Below are positions 29,120 through 40,221 of a DNA stretch of 64,000 nucleotides, piece after piece. Below the pieces are notes generated by a model. The model was not told the DNA's origin and searched no databases. It saw nothing but the letters and a program-made list of their open reading frames with translations. Origin of the DNA: Nitrosomonas sp. Nm166 (GTDB lineage Bacteria; Pseudomonadota; Gammaproteobacteria; Burkholderiales; Nitrosomonadaceae); the NCBI RefSeq assembly GCF_900112825.1, contig NZ_FONE01000008.1, positions 23,059-87,058 on the forward strand, written 5' to 3'. Both the position numbers and the translations under genes were made by a program. Positions within the stretch are counted from its first letter, which is position 1, and every line of letters begins with the position of its first letter.

Positions 29120-29412
29120 GCAGCGCGCTTATCTATGCCTGTACAGGTGCCGCACTGTTTGTTTTTGGTGTAACCGGATTGATTCTGCTGTCCCATTTGC
29201 TACGTAAAATCTTGGCCTTCAATATCATGGGTAGTGGTATTTTTCTGGTGCTGGTGGGTTTAGGCCAGCGTAGCGGTACGCCAGACCCGATACCCCAGGC
29301 CATGGTTCTTACCGGCATTGTTGTGGCTGTTGCGGCTACAGGCTTGGCACTGGCTTTGGTACGGCGTTTATTGCATTTCACCGGCGAGATACGGCTCCCG
29401 GAAGAACCGTAA
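29116..29412 (+). CDS. mrpC: Mrp antiporter subunit C
   Basis: A 98-residue NuoK-like three-helix subunit (FNIMGSGIFLVLVGLG, DPIPQAMVLTGIVV). The DPIPQAMVLTGIVV segment is diagnostic of MrpC/MnhC. It lies within the overlapping mrp gene chain. Confidence 0.92.
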   Translation: MSSALIYACTGAALFVFGVTGLILLSHLLRKILAFNIMGSGIFLVLVGLGQRSGTPDPIPQAMVLTGIVVAVAATGLALALVRRLLHFTGEIRLPEEP

Positions 29413-29470
29413 GCTTCGGACAGATGCTGGAAAAGCAAGTAACGAAAAAGAAATACCGGGGGAGAGTCGG

Positions 29471-30916
29471 GTGTTTGATCCCATTCCTTGGTTGATTCTG
29501 TTGCCCTTGGCTTGGGGTTGTCTGGCCTTTCTGGCCGGAGTGGGGCGGGGCGGCCGTTTAGCATTCGCAGGCCTGATAATTCAGCTGGCTTTGACAATAG
29601 TACTGGCAAGGCAAATTGCCATGGAAGGAGCCAGGCATTATGCGGTGGGCGGTTGGGGCGCTCCTTTGGGTATTGACCTTTATGTAGATGGCCTGACTGG
29701 CGTCATGCTATTGCTCATTCATGTGGTGACGTTACCGTTGGTTGTTTACGCGCGTGCTTATTTTTCCTGCCAGGCCGAGGGGGTCGGTTATTTTTGGCCG
29801 CTGACTCTCTTTTTATTGGCGGCTATGAATGCACTGTTCATGTCTGCCGATATTTTCAATATCTACGTTACTCTGGAATTATTAAGTCTGGCGGCTGTAG
29901 GATTGGTGGCAGCCGCAGGTAGCGCAGGGCCGATTGCAGCTGCCGTACGCTATCTGCTAGTTACCCTACTGGGCTCGGGTGCTTATCTGATGGGCGTTGC
30001 GCTGCTTTACGGAACCTATGGCAGCGTGTCGCTGACCGTATTGGGGCCGCTACTGGCAGCCACTGAAATTTCTGCTGCGGTATTTTTAGCAGCAATGCTG
30101 ATGCTGACAGGATTATTACTCAAAACGGCTCTGTTTCCATTTCACTTCTGGCTGCCACCAGCTCATGGCAGTGCACCGGCACCGGTATCGGCACTGCTGT
30201 CAGCGTTAGTCATTAAAGCTTCATTCTATCTCATCCTGCGCCTGTGGTTCGATCTGTTTGCACCGCTAGTGACAATACCGGTAGCCCAATTGCTGGGGGG
30301 GTTGGGCGCCGCTGCTATACTGTGGGGTTCGGTCTTGGCGTTTATGCAAGTGAGATTAAAGATGTTAGTGGCTTACTCCACTGTAGCCCAGATTGGCTAT
30401 CTCTTCTTATTATTTCCCTTGATGATGCTGCCTATTCCGGAAGCGGCCGAAAGTGCCTTGCAAGGTGGCATGATGCAGCTTGTGGCGCATGCTTTAGCCA
30501 AGGCGGCCATGTTTGCCGCCGCGGGGGTGATGGTACTATCTGCAGGCAAGGACGACATTGCTTTGTTAAGCGGGATGTCCAGTCATCTGCCGCTAACTTT
30601 ATTTGCTTTTGCTCTGGCCGGCGTAACGCTGATGGGGCTTCCTCCTTCGGGAGGTTTTATCGCCAAGTGGTTGCTAATTAGCAGCGCTGTGAACGGTGGC
30701 CAGTGGGGCTGGGTAGCGGTGATGATCCTGGGCGGGCTACTGAGTGCAGCGTATGTGTTCAAGGTGTTGTGTCAAGCTTTTTTGCCGCCAGTGGCGGGGG
30801 TAAAATTTAAACCGGTAAGACGGGTGTTGGAATGGCCGGCTTTTCTACTCGCGCTAATCAGTCTGTTGTTGGGTTTCCGGTCCGGTGAAATTTTGAGTTT
30901 ATTGGGGGGCGGGTGA
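29471..30916 (+). CDS. mrpD: Mrp antiporter subunit D
   Basis: A 481-residue NuoM/N-like proton channel subunit. Key elements are the Glu helix NIYVTLELLSLAAVG, the Lys helix LKTALFPFHFWLPPAHG and the loop SAPAPVSALLSALVIK. I chose the GTG at 29471, with GGGGGAGA about 8 bases upstream, since the frame from 29318 lies inside mrpC. The stop overlaps the next GTG. Confidence 0.9.
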   Translation: MFDPIPWLILLPLAWGCLAFLAGVGRGGRLAFAGLIIQLALTIVLARQIAMEGARHYAVGGWGAPLGIDLYVDGLTGVMLLLIHVVTLPLVVYARAYFSCQAEGVGYFWPLTLFLLAAMNALFMSADIFNIYVTLELLSLAAVGLVAAAGSAGPIAAAVRYLLVTLLGSGAYLMGVALLYGTYGSVSLTVLGPLLAATEISAAVFLAAMLMLTGLLLKTALFPFHFWLPPAHGSAPAPVSALLSALVIKASFYLILRLWFDLFAPLVTIPVAQLLGGLGAAAILWGSVLAFMQVRLKMLVAYSTVAQIGYLFLLFPLMMLPIPEAAESALQGGMMQLVAHALAKAAMFAAAGVMVLSAGKDDIALLSGMSSHLPLTLFAFALAGVTLMGLPPSGGFIAKWLLISSAVNGGQWGWVAVMILGGLLSAAYVFKVLCQAFLPPVAGVKFKPVRRVLEWPAFLLALISLLLGFRSGEILSLLGGG

Positions 30917-32418
30917 ATTTTAACGGAAGCTTGCCCTTGCTGGTGCTGGCCAGTTCCCTCGTTCCAGGGATGATTATTTTCTTTTTGCCAGAGTCACGCA
31001 TCCGCCTGCGCACAACGTTGAATTTGGCAGGAGCAGTACTGAAGCTGCTGTTGATTGGTTATATGTTATGGGGCGTTCAACACGATCAAAGCTATGTTTT
31101 TCGTTACGATGTGTTGCCCGGCCTGGAGTTGATATTCAAGGCAGATGCATTGGCTTTGCTATTTGTGACGCTATCTGCGGCACTGTGGTTTTTGACAACC
31201 CTATATGCGGTCGGTTATCTGGAAGGCTCACCACATCGTAGCCGCTTCTTTGGCTTTTTCAGTTTCTGCGTTACCGCTACCGTAGGTGTGGCGATGGCGA
31301 GTAATTTATTTACTTTTTTCATTTTCTATGAGTTGTTGACGTTATCCACTTACCCCCTGATTGTACATCGCGGTACAGAAGCAGCTATACGTGCCGGGAA
31401 TGTTTATTTGGCTTATACATTTACTGGTGGTGCGGTGTTACTGACAGGTATCGTCTGGCTGTATGGTTTGCTGGGACAAGTGGAATTTACCCATGGCGGT
31501 GTAGCGGCCATCTTGGGATCGGAGCATACGGCGCAATTGCAGGTAATTTTTCTGCTGCTTATTGCCGGATTGGGGGTAAAGGCTGCACTGGTACCTCTGC
31601 ATGGCTGGTTGCCGCAAGCGATGATAGCACCGGCACCGGTATCCGCTCTACTCCATGCGGTGGCAGTCGTGAAAGCAGGCGCCTTTGGCATCATACGAGT
31701 CGTGTACGAAGTTTACGGAATAGAATTCGTCCAAACTCTAAATTTGCTCATGCCACTGGCCGTGGTTGCTGCGATTACCATCATCTGGGGGTCGTTACGT
31801 GCTCTTTGGCAGGACGACCTCAAACGGTGTTTGGCTTATTCCACTGTCAGTCAAGTGTCATATATTATCCTGGGAGTGGCCTTATTTGGTCCCACAGGTA
31901 CTATTGGCGGTGTTGTACACTTAGTTCATCAGGGCATTATGAAGATTACGCTGTTTTTCTGTGCCGGTAATTATGCCGAAACGCTGGATGTACATAAAAT
32001 AATCGAGATGAATGGAGCCGGTCGGCGTATGCCATGGACCTCAATAGCTTTTAGTGTGGCAGCATTTGGCATGATTGGCGCACCGTTGACAGCGGGTTAT
32101 ATCAGCAAGTTATATCTCAGTCAGGGCGCGGAAATGGTGGGGATGGCATGGGCGAATTGGGTGTTGACTGCTTCGAGTCTGCTCAATGCAGCTTATTTTT
32201 TGCCAATCTTGTATCGGCTTTGGTTTGAGAATCAGCCACAAATGTGGCTACATGAACGTATTCATGTTCGGGGCCGTTGGGAGACTCATAGGCTCCTGCT
32301 GATGCCTCCCCTGATCACAGCTGCTGCGACGTTGGCAGCGGGGATATTCGCCGATACCGGTTGGAGTCCTTTATTTTGGGTTAAACTGATTGCTGAAGTG
32401 GAATTTACCGTGAAATAG
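30913..32418 (+). CDS. Second NuoL/MrpA-type proton-channel subunit
   Basis: A 501-residue antiporter-like subunit. It has FYELLTLSTYPLIVHRG (conserved Glu), VKAALVPLHGWLPQAMIAPAPVSALLHAV and DDLKRCLAYSTVSQ. It is the length of the MrpA channel domain alone and lacks the C-terminal extension, which the two genes at 28158-29119 appear to supply. It starts at GTG within the mrpD stop (GTGA). It ends the operon. Confidence 0.88.
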   Translation: MNFNGSLPLLVLASSLVPGMIIFFLPESRIRLRTTLNLAGAVLKLLLIGYMLWGVQHDQSYVFRYDVLPGLELIFKADALALLFVTLSAALWFLTTLYAVGYLEGSPHRSRFFGFFSFCVTATVGVAMASNLFTFFIFYELLTLSTYPLIVHRGTEAAIRAGNVYLAYTFTGGAVLLTGIVWLYGLLGQVEFTHGGVAAILGSEHTAQLQVIFLLLIAGLGVKAALVPLHGWLPQAMIAPAPVSALLHAVAVVKAGAFGIIRVVYEVYGIEFVQTLNLLMPLAVVAAITIIWGSLRALWQDDLKRCLAYSTVSQVSYIILGVALFGPTGTIGGVVHLVHQGIMKITLFFCAGNYAETLDVHKIIEMNGAGRRMPWTSIAFSVAAFGMIGAPLTAGYISKLYLSQGAEMVGMAWANWVLTASSLLNAAYFLPILYRLWFENQPQMWLHERIHVRGRWETHRLLLMPPLITAAATLAAGIFADTGWSPLFWVKLIAEVEFTVK

Positions 32419-32493
32419 CAAAATTAAGACAAATATCGGTGTTGCAACTGCTCCAAACGCAGCCAAGTAATCTAACCAATGCTTTTCTTCCAC
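32371..32493 (-). CDS. Possible 40-residue membrane microprotein
   Basis: A GTG at 32493 has GAGGG six bases upstream and opens 40 codons to a TAA at 32371. The product has a charged start (EEKHWLDY), one strong hydrophobic helix (~9-27) and a short tail. The gene overlaps the last 48 bases of the mrp operon on the opposite strand. The ribosome site and helix favour a real gene; its short length and the overlap argue for caution. Confidence 0.4.
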   Translation of the reverse strand: MEEKHWLDYLAAFGAVATPIFVLILLFHGKFHFSNQFNPK

Positions 32494-32578
32494 AATTATC
32501 CCTCTTAATCAAAACAGGGTGCTGTTGTTTGGCGAAGCAATACATTATTAGTAAAAAATTGTTTTTGATTGAACAAGC

Positions 32579-34804
32579 TTAGTGTTTTATAGCTGCGCCA
32601 TCACTCATCCGCATCGTCAACATAATCCTTCTGCGCTTCTCATCGACTTCCAGCACTTTCACTTTAACTACTTGCCCGACTTTGACGATGGTATGCGGAT
32701 CTTTGACAAACTTATCAGCCAGCGCGGAGATATGCACCAAGCCATCCTGATGCACGCCGATATCGATAAATGCGCCGAAGGCGGCAACGTTGGTGACCAC
32801 ACCTTCGAGCACCATGCCGGCATGCAGATCCTGGATGGACTCGATGCCTTCCTTGAAGGTGGCGGTTTTAAAAGTGGAGCGAGGGTCGCGGCCGGGCTTT
32901 TCGAGTTCGTGCAGGATGTCCTTGACAGTCAGCAGGCCGAATTGCGCATTGGCATATTTTTCCGGGCGAATGGATTTCAGCACTAATTGATTGCCGATCA
33001 GTTCAGCGACGTTCAATTTGACATCATGTAATATTTGTTCGACCAGCGGGTAAGATTCCGGATGCACAGCGGAGGCATCAAGCGGATTTGTGCCGTTGGG
33101 AATGCGCAGAAATCCGGCGGCCTGCTCAAAGGTTTTTTCGCCAAGGCTGGGGACTTGCAGCAGATCGGTGCGCTGGGTGAACAGGCCTTTGGCATTGCGG
33201 TAGGCGAAGATATTGTGCGCGATTTTGCTGTTGAGGCCGGCCACATACCGCAACAAAGCCGGAGAAGCCGTGTTGACATTGACCCCAACGGCGTTGACAC
33301 TGTCTTCCACTACAGCGTCGAGCGTGTGCGCCAATTTACCTTGATCCACGTCATGCTGATATTGGCCAACACCAATTGATTTGGGATCAATCTTGACCAG
33401 CTCAGCCAGGGGGTCTTGCAAGCGGCGGGCAATCGAGACCGCGCCGCGCAGCGATACATCCATCTCGGGTAATTCCTGCGAGGCTAGCTCAGACGCTGAA
33501 TACACCGAGGCGCCGGCTTCAGACACCATGATCGAGGTGAGTTTGAGTTGCGGATGTTTTTTGATCAGATCCCTGATCAGATGGTCGGTTTCTCTGGATG
33601 CCGTACCATTGCCGATGGCGATCAATGATACCTGATGCTGTTCAGCCAGTTGCTGTAAAGTCTGGATAGCGCTATCCCAGTCATTTTTTGGCGGATGCGG
33701 ATAGATGGTGGTAGTCGTCAATACCTTCCCGGTGGCATCAACCACTGCCACTTTTACGCCCGTTCTTAATCCTGGATCCAGGCCGATGGTTACGCGCGGA
33801 CCGGCGGGTGCGGCGAGCAGCAGGGCTTTAAGGTTTTGCGCGAAAACCTGAATGGCTTCTGCTTCAGCGCGTTCTCGCAGGTTGTTCATCAATTCAGTTT
33901 CCAGATGCGAAAAGATTTTCGTACGCCAACTTGCGTGCACGGTATCCATCAGCCAGGCATCCGCCGGGCGTTTTTGATTGTGAATATTGAATTGCCGCGC
34001 AATCAGTGATTCGCAGGGATTGAGTGCGGTGCTGCGTTTTTTTTCTTCCAATTCGGAGTTCAGGTACAGTTTCAGCTTTAAAACTGCCTCGCGTTCACCG
34101 CGCAAAAGTGCCAATGCACGATGCGATGGGATTTTGCTGATCGCCTCGGCATAATCATGATAATCGGTGAATTTGGTGTCGCTGTCTTTTTTGTCCTTGG
34201 TGGCTTTGGCCGTCAGCATGGCGTGGCTGCGCAAGTATTCACGCAAGGATTGCAGCAATGGCGCATGTTCGGCAAAGCGTTCGATCAAGATATGCTGAGC
34301 GCCTTCCAGCGCTTGCCCGGCATCAGCGATACCGGGATTATCCCCTTCCTCGGTGGTGAAAGGCGCTTTAAGATATTTGGCGGCCTCGCTTTGAGGATTA
34401 AGTGCTGGGTTATTCAGCAATGAATCCGCCAGTGACTGCAAGCCTGCTTCATGGGCAATTTGCGCTTTGGTGCGGCGTTTTTTGCGATACGGCAGGTACA
34501 AGTCTTCCAGATGTGCCTTATCTTGCGCATGGGTGATGGCTTCGAGCAGTGCTGGCGTCATTTTGTCTTGTTTCTCAATCGCTGCAATAATTTCAAGCCG
34601 TCTTTTCTCAAGTTCGCGCAAAGCATACAAGCGTTCTTCCAGTACGCGCAGTTGCGCGTCATCCAGTCCGCCGGTGGCTTCCTTGCGGTAGCGCGCGATG
34701 AAGGGTACGGTGGCGCCGTCATCCAATAATTTGATGGCGGCTTGAATTTGTGGCAGTTTTACCGCAAGCTCTGCGGCAAGGCGATGTTCAATGGGTAGCA
34801 ACAT
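32579..34804 (-). CDS. tex: Tex-family RNA-binding transcription accessory protein
   Basis: A 741-residue nucleic-acid-binding protein. It has the N-terminal Tex helical domain, a YqgF-like RNase H fold (~335-470, TIGLDPGLRTGVKVAVVD), helix-hairpin-helix motifs (~500-570) and a C-terminal S1 domain (~650-725, GMVLEGVVTNVAAFGAFIDIG). It is full length and single-copy in most Proteobacteria. Confidence 0.96.
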   Translation of the reverse strand: MLLPIEHRLAAELAVKLPQIQAAIKLLDDGATVPFIARYRKEATGGLDDAQLRVLEERLYALRELEKRRLEIIAAIEKQDKMTPALLEAITHAQDKAHLEDLYLPYRKKRRTKAQIAHEAGLQSLADSLLNNPALNPQSEAAKYLKAPFTTEEGDNPGIADAGQALEGAQHILIERFAEHAPLLQSLREYLRSHAMLTAKATKDKKDSDTKFTDYHDYAEAISKIPSHRALALLRGEREAVLKLKLYLNSELEEKKRSTALNPCESLIARQFNIHNQKRPADAWLMDTVHASWRTKIFSHLETELMNNLRERAEAEAIQVFAQNLKALLLAAPAGPRVTIGLDPGLRTGVKVAVVDATGKVLTTTTIYPHPPKNDWDSAIQTLQQLAEQHQVSLIAIGNGTASRETDHLIRDLIKKHPQLKLTSIMVSEAGASVYSASELASQELPEMDVSLRGAVSIARRLQDPLAELVKIDPKSIGVGQYQHDVDQGKLAHTLDAVVEDSVNAVGVNVNTASPALLRYVAGLNSKIAHNIFAYRNAKGLFTQRTDLLQVPSLGEKTFEQAAGFLRIPNGTNPLDASAVHPESYPLVEQILHDVKLNVAELIGNQLVLKSIRPEKYANAQFGLLTVKDILHELEKPGRDPRSTFKTATFKEGIESIQDLHAGMVLEGVVTNVAAFGAFIDIGVHQDGLVHISALADKFVKDPHTIVKVGQVVKVKVLEVDEKRRRIMLTMRMSDGAAIKH

Positions 34805-34851
34805 GAATTGTTATTTATTGGTTAAAAAAGCTCTGGAGTTGATTTCAGTGA

Positions 34852-35190
34852 TTATTTGGAAGTATTACCTGAGTACAGAGCAATTTCCAGACCGGCATTG
34901 CATTTCCAGCATAACTGGAAATTGGCCGGATTCTCCTCACCGCAGGCAGGGCAGTAAATGATACCGGTTGTGGCCGGTGTTTTCTCATAGGTTTGCACGA
35001 GGCATTTGCTGCGCTCATAGTCTTCATCACGTATGATCCATACTTCCGGATAGGCATGGGTAAATGGAATATCTCCTACGCCACCTTGCGCATGCTGGTT
35101 AAAAATTCGTGCCGGGATATAGGCGTGCTCAAGCAGATCAAGTACTATCTGCGCTTCCATCAAGTTATTGGCAGAATAAACTTTTTTCAT
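34852..35190 (-). CDS. DUF2007 protein with zinc-ribbon tail
   Basis: A 112-residue protein. The N-terminal half (KKVYSANNLMEAQIVLDLLE...EVWIIRDEDYERSK) matches the DUF2007 'putative signal transducing' fold. The C-terminal CPACGEENPANFQLCWKC motif is a four-Cys zinc ribbon. Function unknown. Confidence 0.8.
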   Translation of the reverse strand: MKKVYSANNLMEAQIVLDLLEHAYIPARIFNQHAQGGVGDIPFTHAYPEVWIIRDEDYERSKCLVQTYEKTPATTGIIYCPACGEENPANFQLCWKCNAGLEIALYSGNTSK

Positions 35191-35234
35191 GCCATACTAA
35201 TTTAAAATAATCAATCAGTTAATTGAGTAATACT

Positions 35235-36122
35235 ATGTGGTTTAGAAATTTACAAGCTTATCGTATCACCAGCGGAAATATAACACTGAATAGCCTCGAA
35301 GAAGCACTTTCACAACACACCTTGCAACCCTGCATGCAAATGGAAATGCAAAGCCGTGGCTGGACGGTACCGCGCGAGGAACAGGAGAACTTTGTGCACG
35401 CCTATGGTCAGCAATGGCTGATTGCTTTAGGGGTGGAGAAAAAGTTATTACCGGCCGGGGTGGTTAACCAGCACACCAAAGCCCGCCTTGCACAAATCGA
35501 ACAGATGCAAGGCTACAAGCCGGGTAAGAAACAAGTCAGAGACATCAAGGAAGCGACCATTATTGAGCTGTTACCGCGTGCTTTTACCCAGCGCCATAAG
35601 ACGTATGCGTGGATTGATGCGATCAAGAACCGGTTGGTGATTGATACAGCGAGTAATAATAAAGCCGATGAGTTCGTTGAAGTGCTGCTTAAATCAATGC
35701 ACGGCCTGGCTTTGAAACCTTTAGATACACAAATTTCACCTTCTTCAGCGATGACGCGATGGCTGTCTGGCGACGATCTGCCGTCCACTTTTACGATTGA
35801 TCGCGATTGTGAACTGCAAGGCATGAGCGATGAGAAAGCGACCATCAAGTATACCCGCCATGTTCTGGATGCCGAAGAGACAGCCCGGCATATTCGGGCA
35901 GGAAAGAAGGCGATCAAGCTTGCCATGACCTGGAACAGCAAAATCTCGTTTGTTTTGCATGACAATCTTCAGCTGCGGCGAATTACACCGCAGGATATTC
36001 TTAAAGAATCCACTGAAAGTACTGAAGAATTATTTGCCAGTGATTTTGCCATTATGACCGGCGAGCTGAGCCAATTGATCACTGATACCATCGAAGCGTT
36101 GGGCGGCGAAGATCAAGACTGA
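35235..36122 (+). CDS. rdgC: Recombination-associated protein RdgC
   Basis: A 295-residue ring-forming DNA-binding protein that tempers RecA activity. Its start MWFRNLQAYRI and the LPRAFTQRHKTYAWID and DFAIMTGELSQLI segments are typical. I chose ATG 35235 over TTG 35223, which has no ribosome site. It is convergent with the gene at 36133. Confidence 0.94.
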   Translation: MWFRNLQAYRITSGNITLNSLEEALSQHTLQPCMQMEMQSRGWTVPREEQENFVHAYGQQWLIALGVEKKLLPAGVVNQHTKARLAQIEQMQGYKPGKKQVRDIKEATIIELLPRAFTQRHKTYAWIDAIKNRLVIDTASNNKADEFVEVLLKSMHGLALKPLDTQISPSSAMTRWLSGDDLPSTFTIDRDCELQGMSDEKATIKYTRHVLDAEETARHIRAGKKAIKLAMTWNSKISFVLHDNLQLRRITPQDILKESTESTEELFASDFAIMTGELSQLITDTIEALGGEDQD

Positions 36123-36132
36123 GTCGGCGAGG

Positions 36133-36834
36133 TTAATGAGAGTGGTCAGTTTTGGACTGATCTTTTATTCCAGACAGTACGCCCTCTGCAATTTTGTTGA
36201 CAAAATCAGCCGTCTTTTGCGCCAAACTGATGCCGGTTTCCAGTTGAGAGTGTCCAACCGAAGCGATCTGCTGCGTGAAAATGGCTAACGTTTCTTTTAA
36301 TTGCGAACCCACGATGGTTCCGGTATTTTTAGCATGATGACTCAGATCAAGCAGGATATCGGCAATCATCCCTTGAGCCGTCGTGGCGGTATGATGCAAG
36401 GTTTCCAGGAACAGACTTTCCAGACTTTCCAGGTCAGAACGGGTACGCTTCAATTCCGTATCAGAAAATTTTTTTGCCTGGCCTGCCACTTCTTCAACGG
36501 CGAGTTTGGAAGCTTCGGCAAAATCTGCCAGCGCTGAGTCCAATCCTGCGATTCCTTCAGTGATTTGTGATTTTGTATTTTGGGTTTGATTGGCTGCTCG
36601 TTGCAATTGTTGTGTTGCCCCGTCGTGCACTCCTTGCATGACGGCTGTGATAATCCGGCCCAGGGATTCTATATTGATATGCTGTGCATTCATTGCCTTC
36701 AGGGTTAAACGATATACAGTTTCCTGAATATGGGAACCATGTGCTATCGCATCACGAACTTCGGCTTCTAGGGTTTCGATATCATTGCTAGCGTCAGACT
36801 TGCTATTAGGCTGATGGGTATATTCATTTTGCAT
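36133..36834 (-). CDS. DUF6781-type helical protein
   Basis: A 233-residue, almost wholly alpha-helical protein with heptad-like patterning (~25-225). Recognisable features are EAEVRDAIAHGSHIQETVYRL, GLDSALADFAEASKLAVEE and repeated Gly-Ala helices reminiscent of phasin or apolipoprotein-like coats. The ATG at 36834 has AGGAGC upstream; the frame from 36912 would overlap serS. The function is not established. Confidence 0.75.
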   Translation of the reverse strand: MQNEYTHQPNSKSDASNDIETLEAEVRDAIAHGSHIQETVYRLTLKAMNAQHINIESLGRIITAVMQGVHDGATQQLQRAANQTQNTKSQITEGIAGLDSALADFAEASKLAVEEVAGQAKKFSDTELKRTRSDLESLESLFLETLHHTATTAQGMIADILLDLSHHAKNTGTIVGSQLKETLAIFTQQIASVGHSQLETGISLAQKTADFVNKIAEGVLSGIKDQSKTDHSH

Positions 36835-36874
36835 GATGACAGCTCCTATAGAGTAAAAAGTTATGCTGCATTGC

Positions 36875-38230
<1,356 letters not shown>

Positions 38231-39553
38231 TTACTGCTTGGCCTGCTCATCCAAGCTGCGTAAATAAGCGAGCTTTTCCTGAATCTTCTGTTCCAGCCCG
38301 TAAGTGGTTGGCTGATAAAAGCTGACTTCAGGCATGTCATCCGGAAAATAGTTTTCCCCTGCCGCATACGCTTGTGGGTAATCATGTGCATAGCGATAAG
38401 ATTTGCCATAACCCATCTGTTTCATCAGTTGTGTGGGTGCATTGCGCAGATGCATGGGGACGCGGCGTGATTTGTCATGGGCAATAAAAGAGCGCGCTTT
38501 ATTGTAGGCCAGATAAACAGCGTTGCTTTTAGGTGCACAAGCCAGGTACAAGGTAGCTTGTGCTAATGCCAGTTCGCCCTCCGGACTGCCCAGTCGCTCA
38601 TAAGTTTCGCAGGCATCCAATGCCAGGCGCAAGGCCCGGGGATCGGCCAGGCCGATATCCTCAACTGCCATGCGGATCAAGCGCCGACCGATATACAAAG
38701 CATCGGCTCCGCCATCCAGCATGCGGCACAGCCAGTAGAGCGCCGCGTCGGGTGAAGATCCGCGAACGGATTTATGCAAGGCGGATATCTGGTCATAAAA
38801 TGCATCACCGCCTTTATCAAAACTGCGGGCATGGCGTGATAGTGCGTTAACGACATAATCTTCGCTGATACAGGTGATAGCTTCGGTTTCAGCCGCAATG
38901 CTGATTTGTTCCAGCAGATTCAGCAACCGCCTGGCATCGCCATCGGAGAATTCGATCAATGATTGCCGCGCTTCATCGGAGAATTGTAGGTGACTCAAAG
39001 CCAGTTTCTGTGCGCGTTCAAATAGCTGCGTCAATTCTTGTTCCGACAGAGCGGTCAGAACATAAACCTGAGCGCGTGACAGCAATGCACTATTGACTTC
39101 AAAGGAAGGATTTTCGGTAGTAGCGCCAATAAAGGTGATCAAGCCTTGTTCAATGTAAGGTAGAAAGGCGTCTTGTTGGGATTTATTAAAACGATGCACT
39201 TCATCAACAAAAAGAATGGTATGCCGTCCGCTTTGTTGTAACACGAGTTGTGCTTGCTCAATCGCATTGCGGATATCTTTGATGCCTGACAGCACAGCGG
39301 ATAGTGCGATGAATTCACAGTTGAATTCGGTCGACATGATACGCGCCAGCGTCGTTTTACCTGTGCCTGGCGGGCCCCATAAAATCATTGAGTGCGGTTT
39401 GCCCGATTCAAACGCCAGGCGTAATGGTTTTCCAGCACCGAGTAAATGGCGCTGTCCAATAATGTCGTCTAGATGTTTGGGACGTAATTGTTCTGCAAGC
39501 GGTACTTTAGGCTGGCTAGATGAAAACAGGTCGGTATCACTCACTGATGACAT
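38231..39553 (-). CDS. rarA: Replication-associated recombination protein RarA (MgsA)
   Basis: A 440-residue AAA+ ATPase that acts at stalled forks. It has Walker A (GPPGTGKTTL), Walker B (FVDEVHRF), sensor 1 (IGATTENPSFE) and a C-terminal tetramerisation domain (SAVRGSDPDAALYWL-like, here SVRGSSPDAALYW). The ATG at 39553 overlaps the lolA end by 17 bases; the upstream start at 39589 is deeper in lolA. Confidence 0.95.
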   Translation of the reverse strand: MSSVSDTDLFSSSQPKVPLAEQLRPKHLDDIIGQRHLLGAGKPLRLAFESGKPHSMILWGPPGTGKTTLARIMSTEFNCEFIALSAVLSGIKDIRNAIEQAQLVLQQSGRHTILFVDEVHRFNKSQQDAFLPYIEQGLITFIGATTENPSFEVNSALLSRAQVYVLTALSEQELTQLFERAQKLALSHLQFSDEARQSLIEFSDGDARRLLNLLEQISIAAETEAITCISEDYVVNALSRHARSFDKGGDAFYDQISALHKSVRGSSPDAALYWLCRMLDGGADALYIGRRLIRMAVEDIGLADPRALRLALDACETYERLGSPEGELALAQATLYLACAPKSNAVYLAYNKARSFIAHDKSRRVPMHLRNAPTQLMKQMGYGKSYRYAHDYPQAYAAGENYFPDDMPEVSFYQPTTYGLEQKIQEKLAYLRSLDEQAKQ

Positions 39554-40163
39554 CAGCACTAGCAGGGGGGGTGAATTTGAATAATTCATTCGATAACTCG
39601 GGATTTTTGTCTAGATCTGAGAATGACAATATGGTCGTTTGACCAAAATTATCGCGTAATGCCATAATTTTTAAGGTGCCATCCACTGAGAATCCCATCT
39701 GAATAAATTCAAAAATGCTTTCTTTGCTTTTAGGGATGGCTTCCAGCCACTCCATTTCGTTCTGCAAGCCCAGTTCGGTCAATATAAAATTGTCTTCGAT
39801 GGTACTGCTGCCAGCGAGCAGCGCAGCCGGGCTGCTGCCGATGGCGATGTTGAATTGTCGTATGGTGACCTGATTCAGATCGGGATCATAAAACCAGACT
39901 TGTGTACCGTCGCCGACAATCAGTTGTTCATAAGGTTTTTCATAGGTCCAGCGGAATTTTTCTGGACGTTCAAATTGCATAGTACCTTTTGATTCCTGTA
40001 TGTTACGGGTATTCTTGTCATACAGTGTTTGTGAGAAATTTGCACGTACCGTGCGGGTTTCCTGGATGAAGTGTTTTAGACTATTGAGGGCAGATGCTTC
40101 AGCCAATGCTGGTATCAAGGCACTGAATAACAGCAAAAAAATGGAACAGCTTGAGCGATACAT
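39537..40163 (-). CDS. lolA: Outer-membrane lipoprotein carrier LolA
   Basis: A 208-residue periplasmic chaperone that carries lipoproteins from LolCDE to LolB. It has a signal peptide (about 24 residues, ALAEASA) and the family segment RPEKFRWTYEKPYEQLIVGDG. I start at 40163, where the signal peptide begins; the longer frame reads back through ftsK. The ftsK-lolA-rarA-serS order is conserved in many Proteobacteria. Confidence 0.94.
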   Translation of the reverse strand: MYRSSCSIFLLLFSALIPALAEASALNSLKHFIQETRTVRANFSQTLYDKNTRNIQESKGTMQFERPEKFRWTYEKPYEQLIVGDGTQVWFYDPDLNQVTIRQFNIAIGSSPAALLAGSSTIEDNFILTELGLQNEMEWLEAIPKSKESIFEFIQMGFSVDGTLKIMALRDNFGQTTILSFSDLDKNPELSNELFKFTPPASADVISE

Positions 40164-40221
40164 AATGTTCCTGTTATGAAAAGTTGTCTGTAGAACGATG
40201 TCTGATAATCCGGCAATCTGA

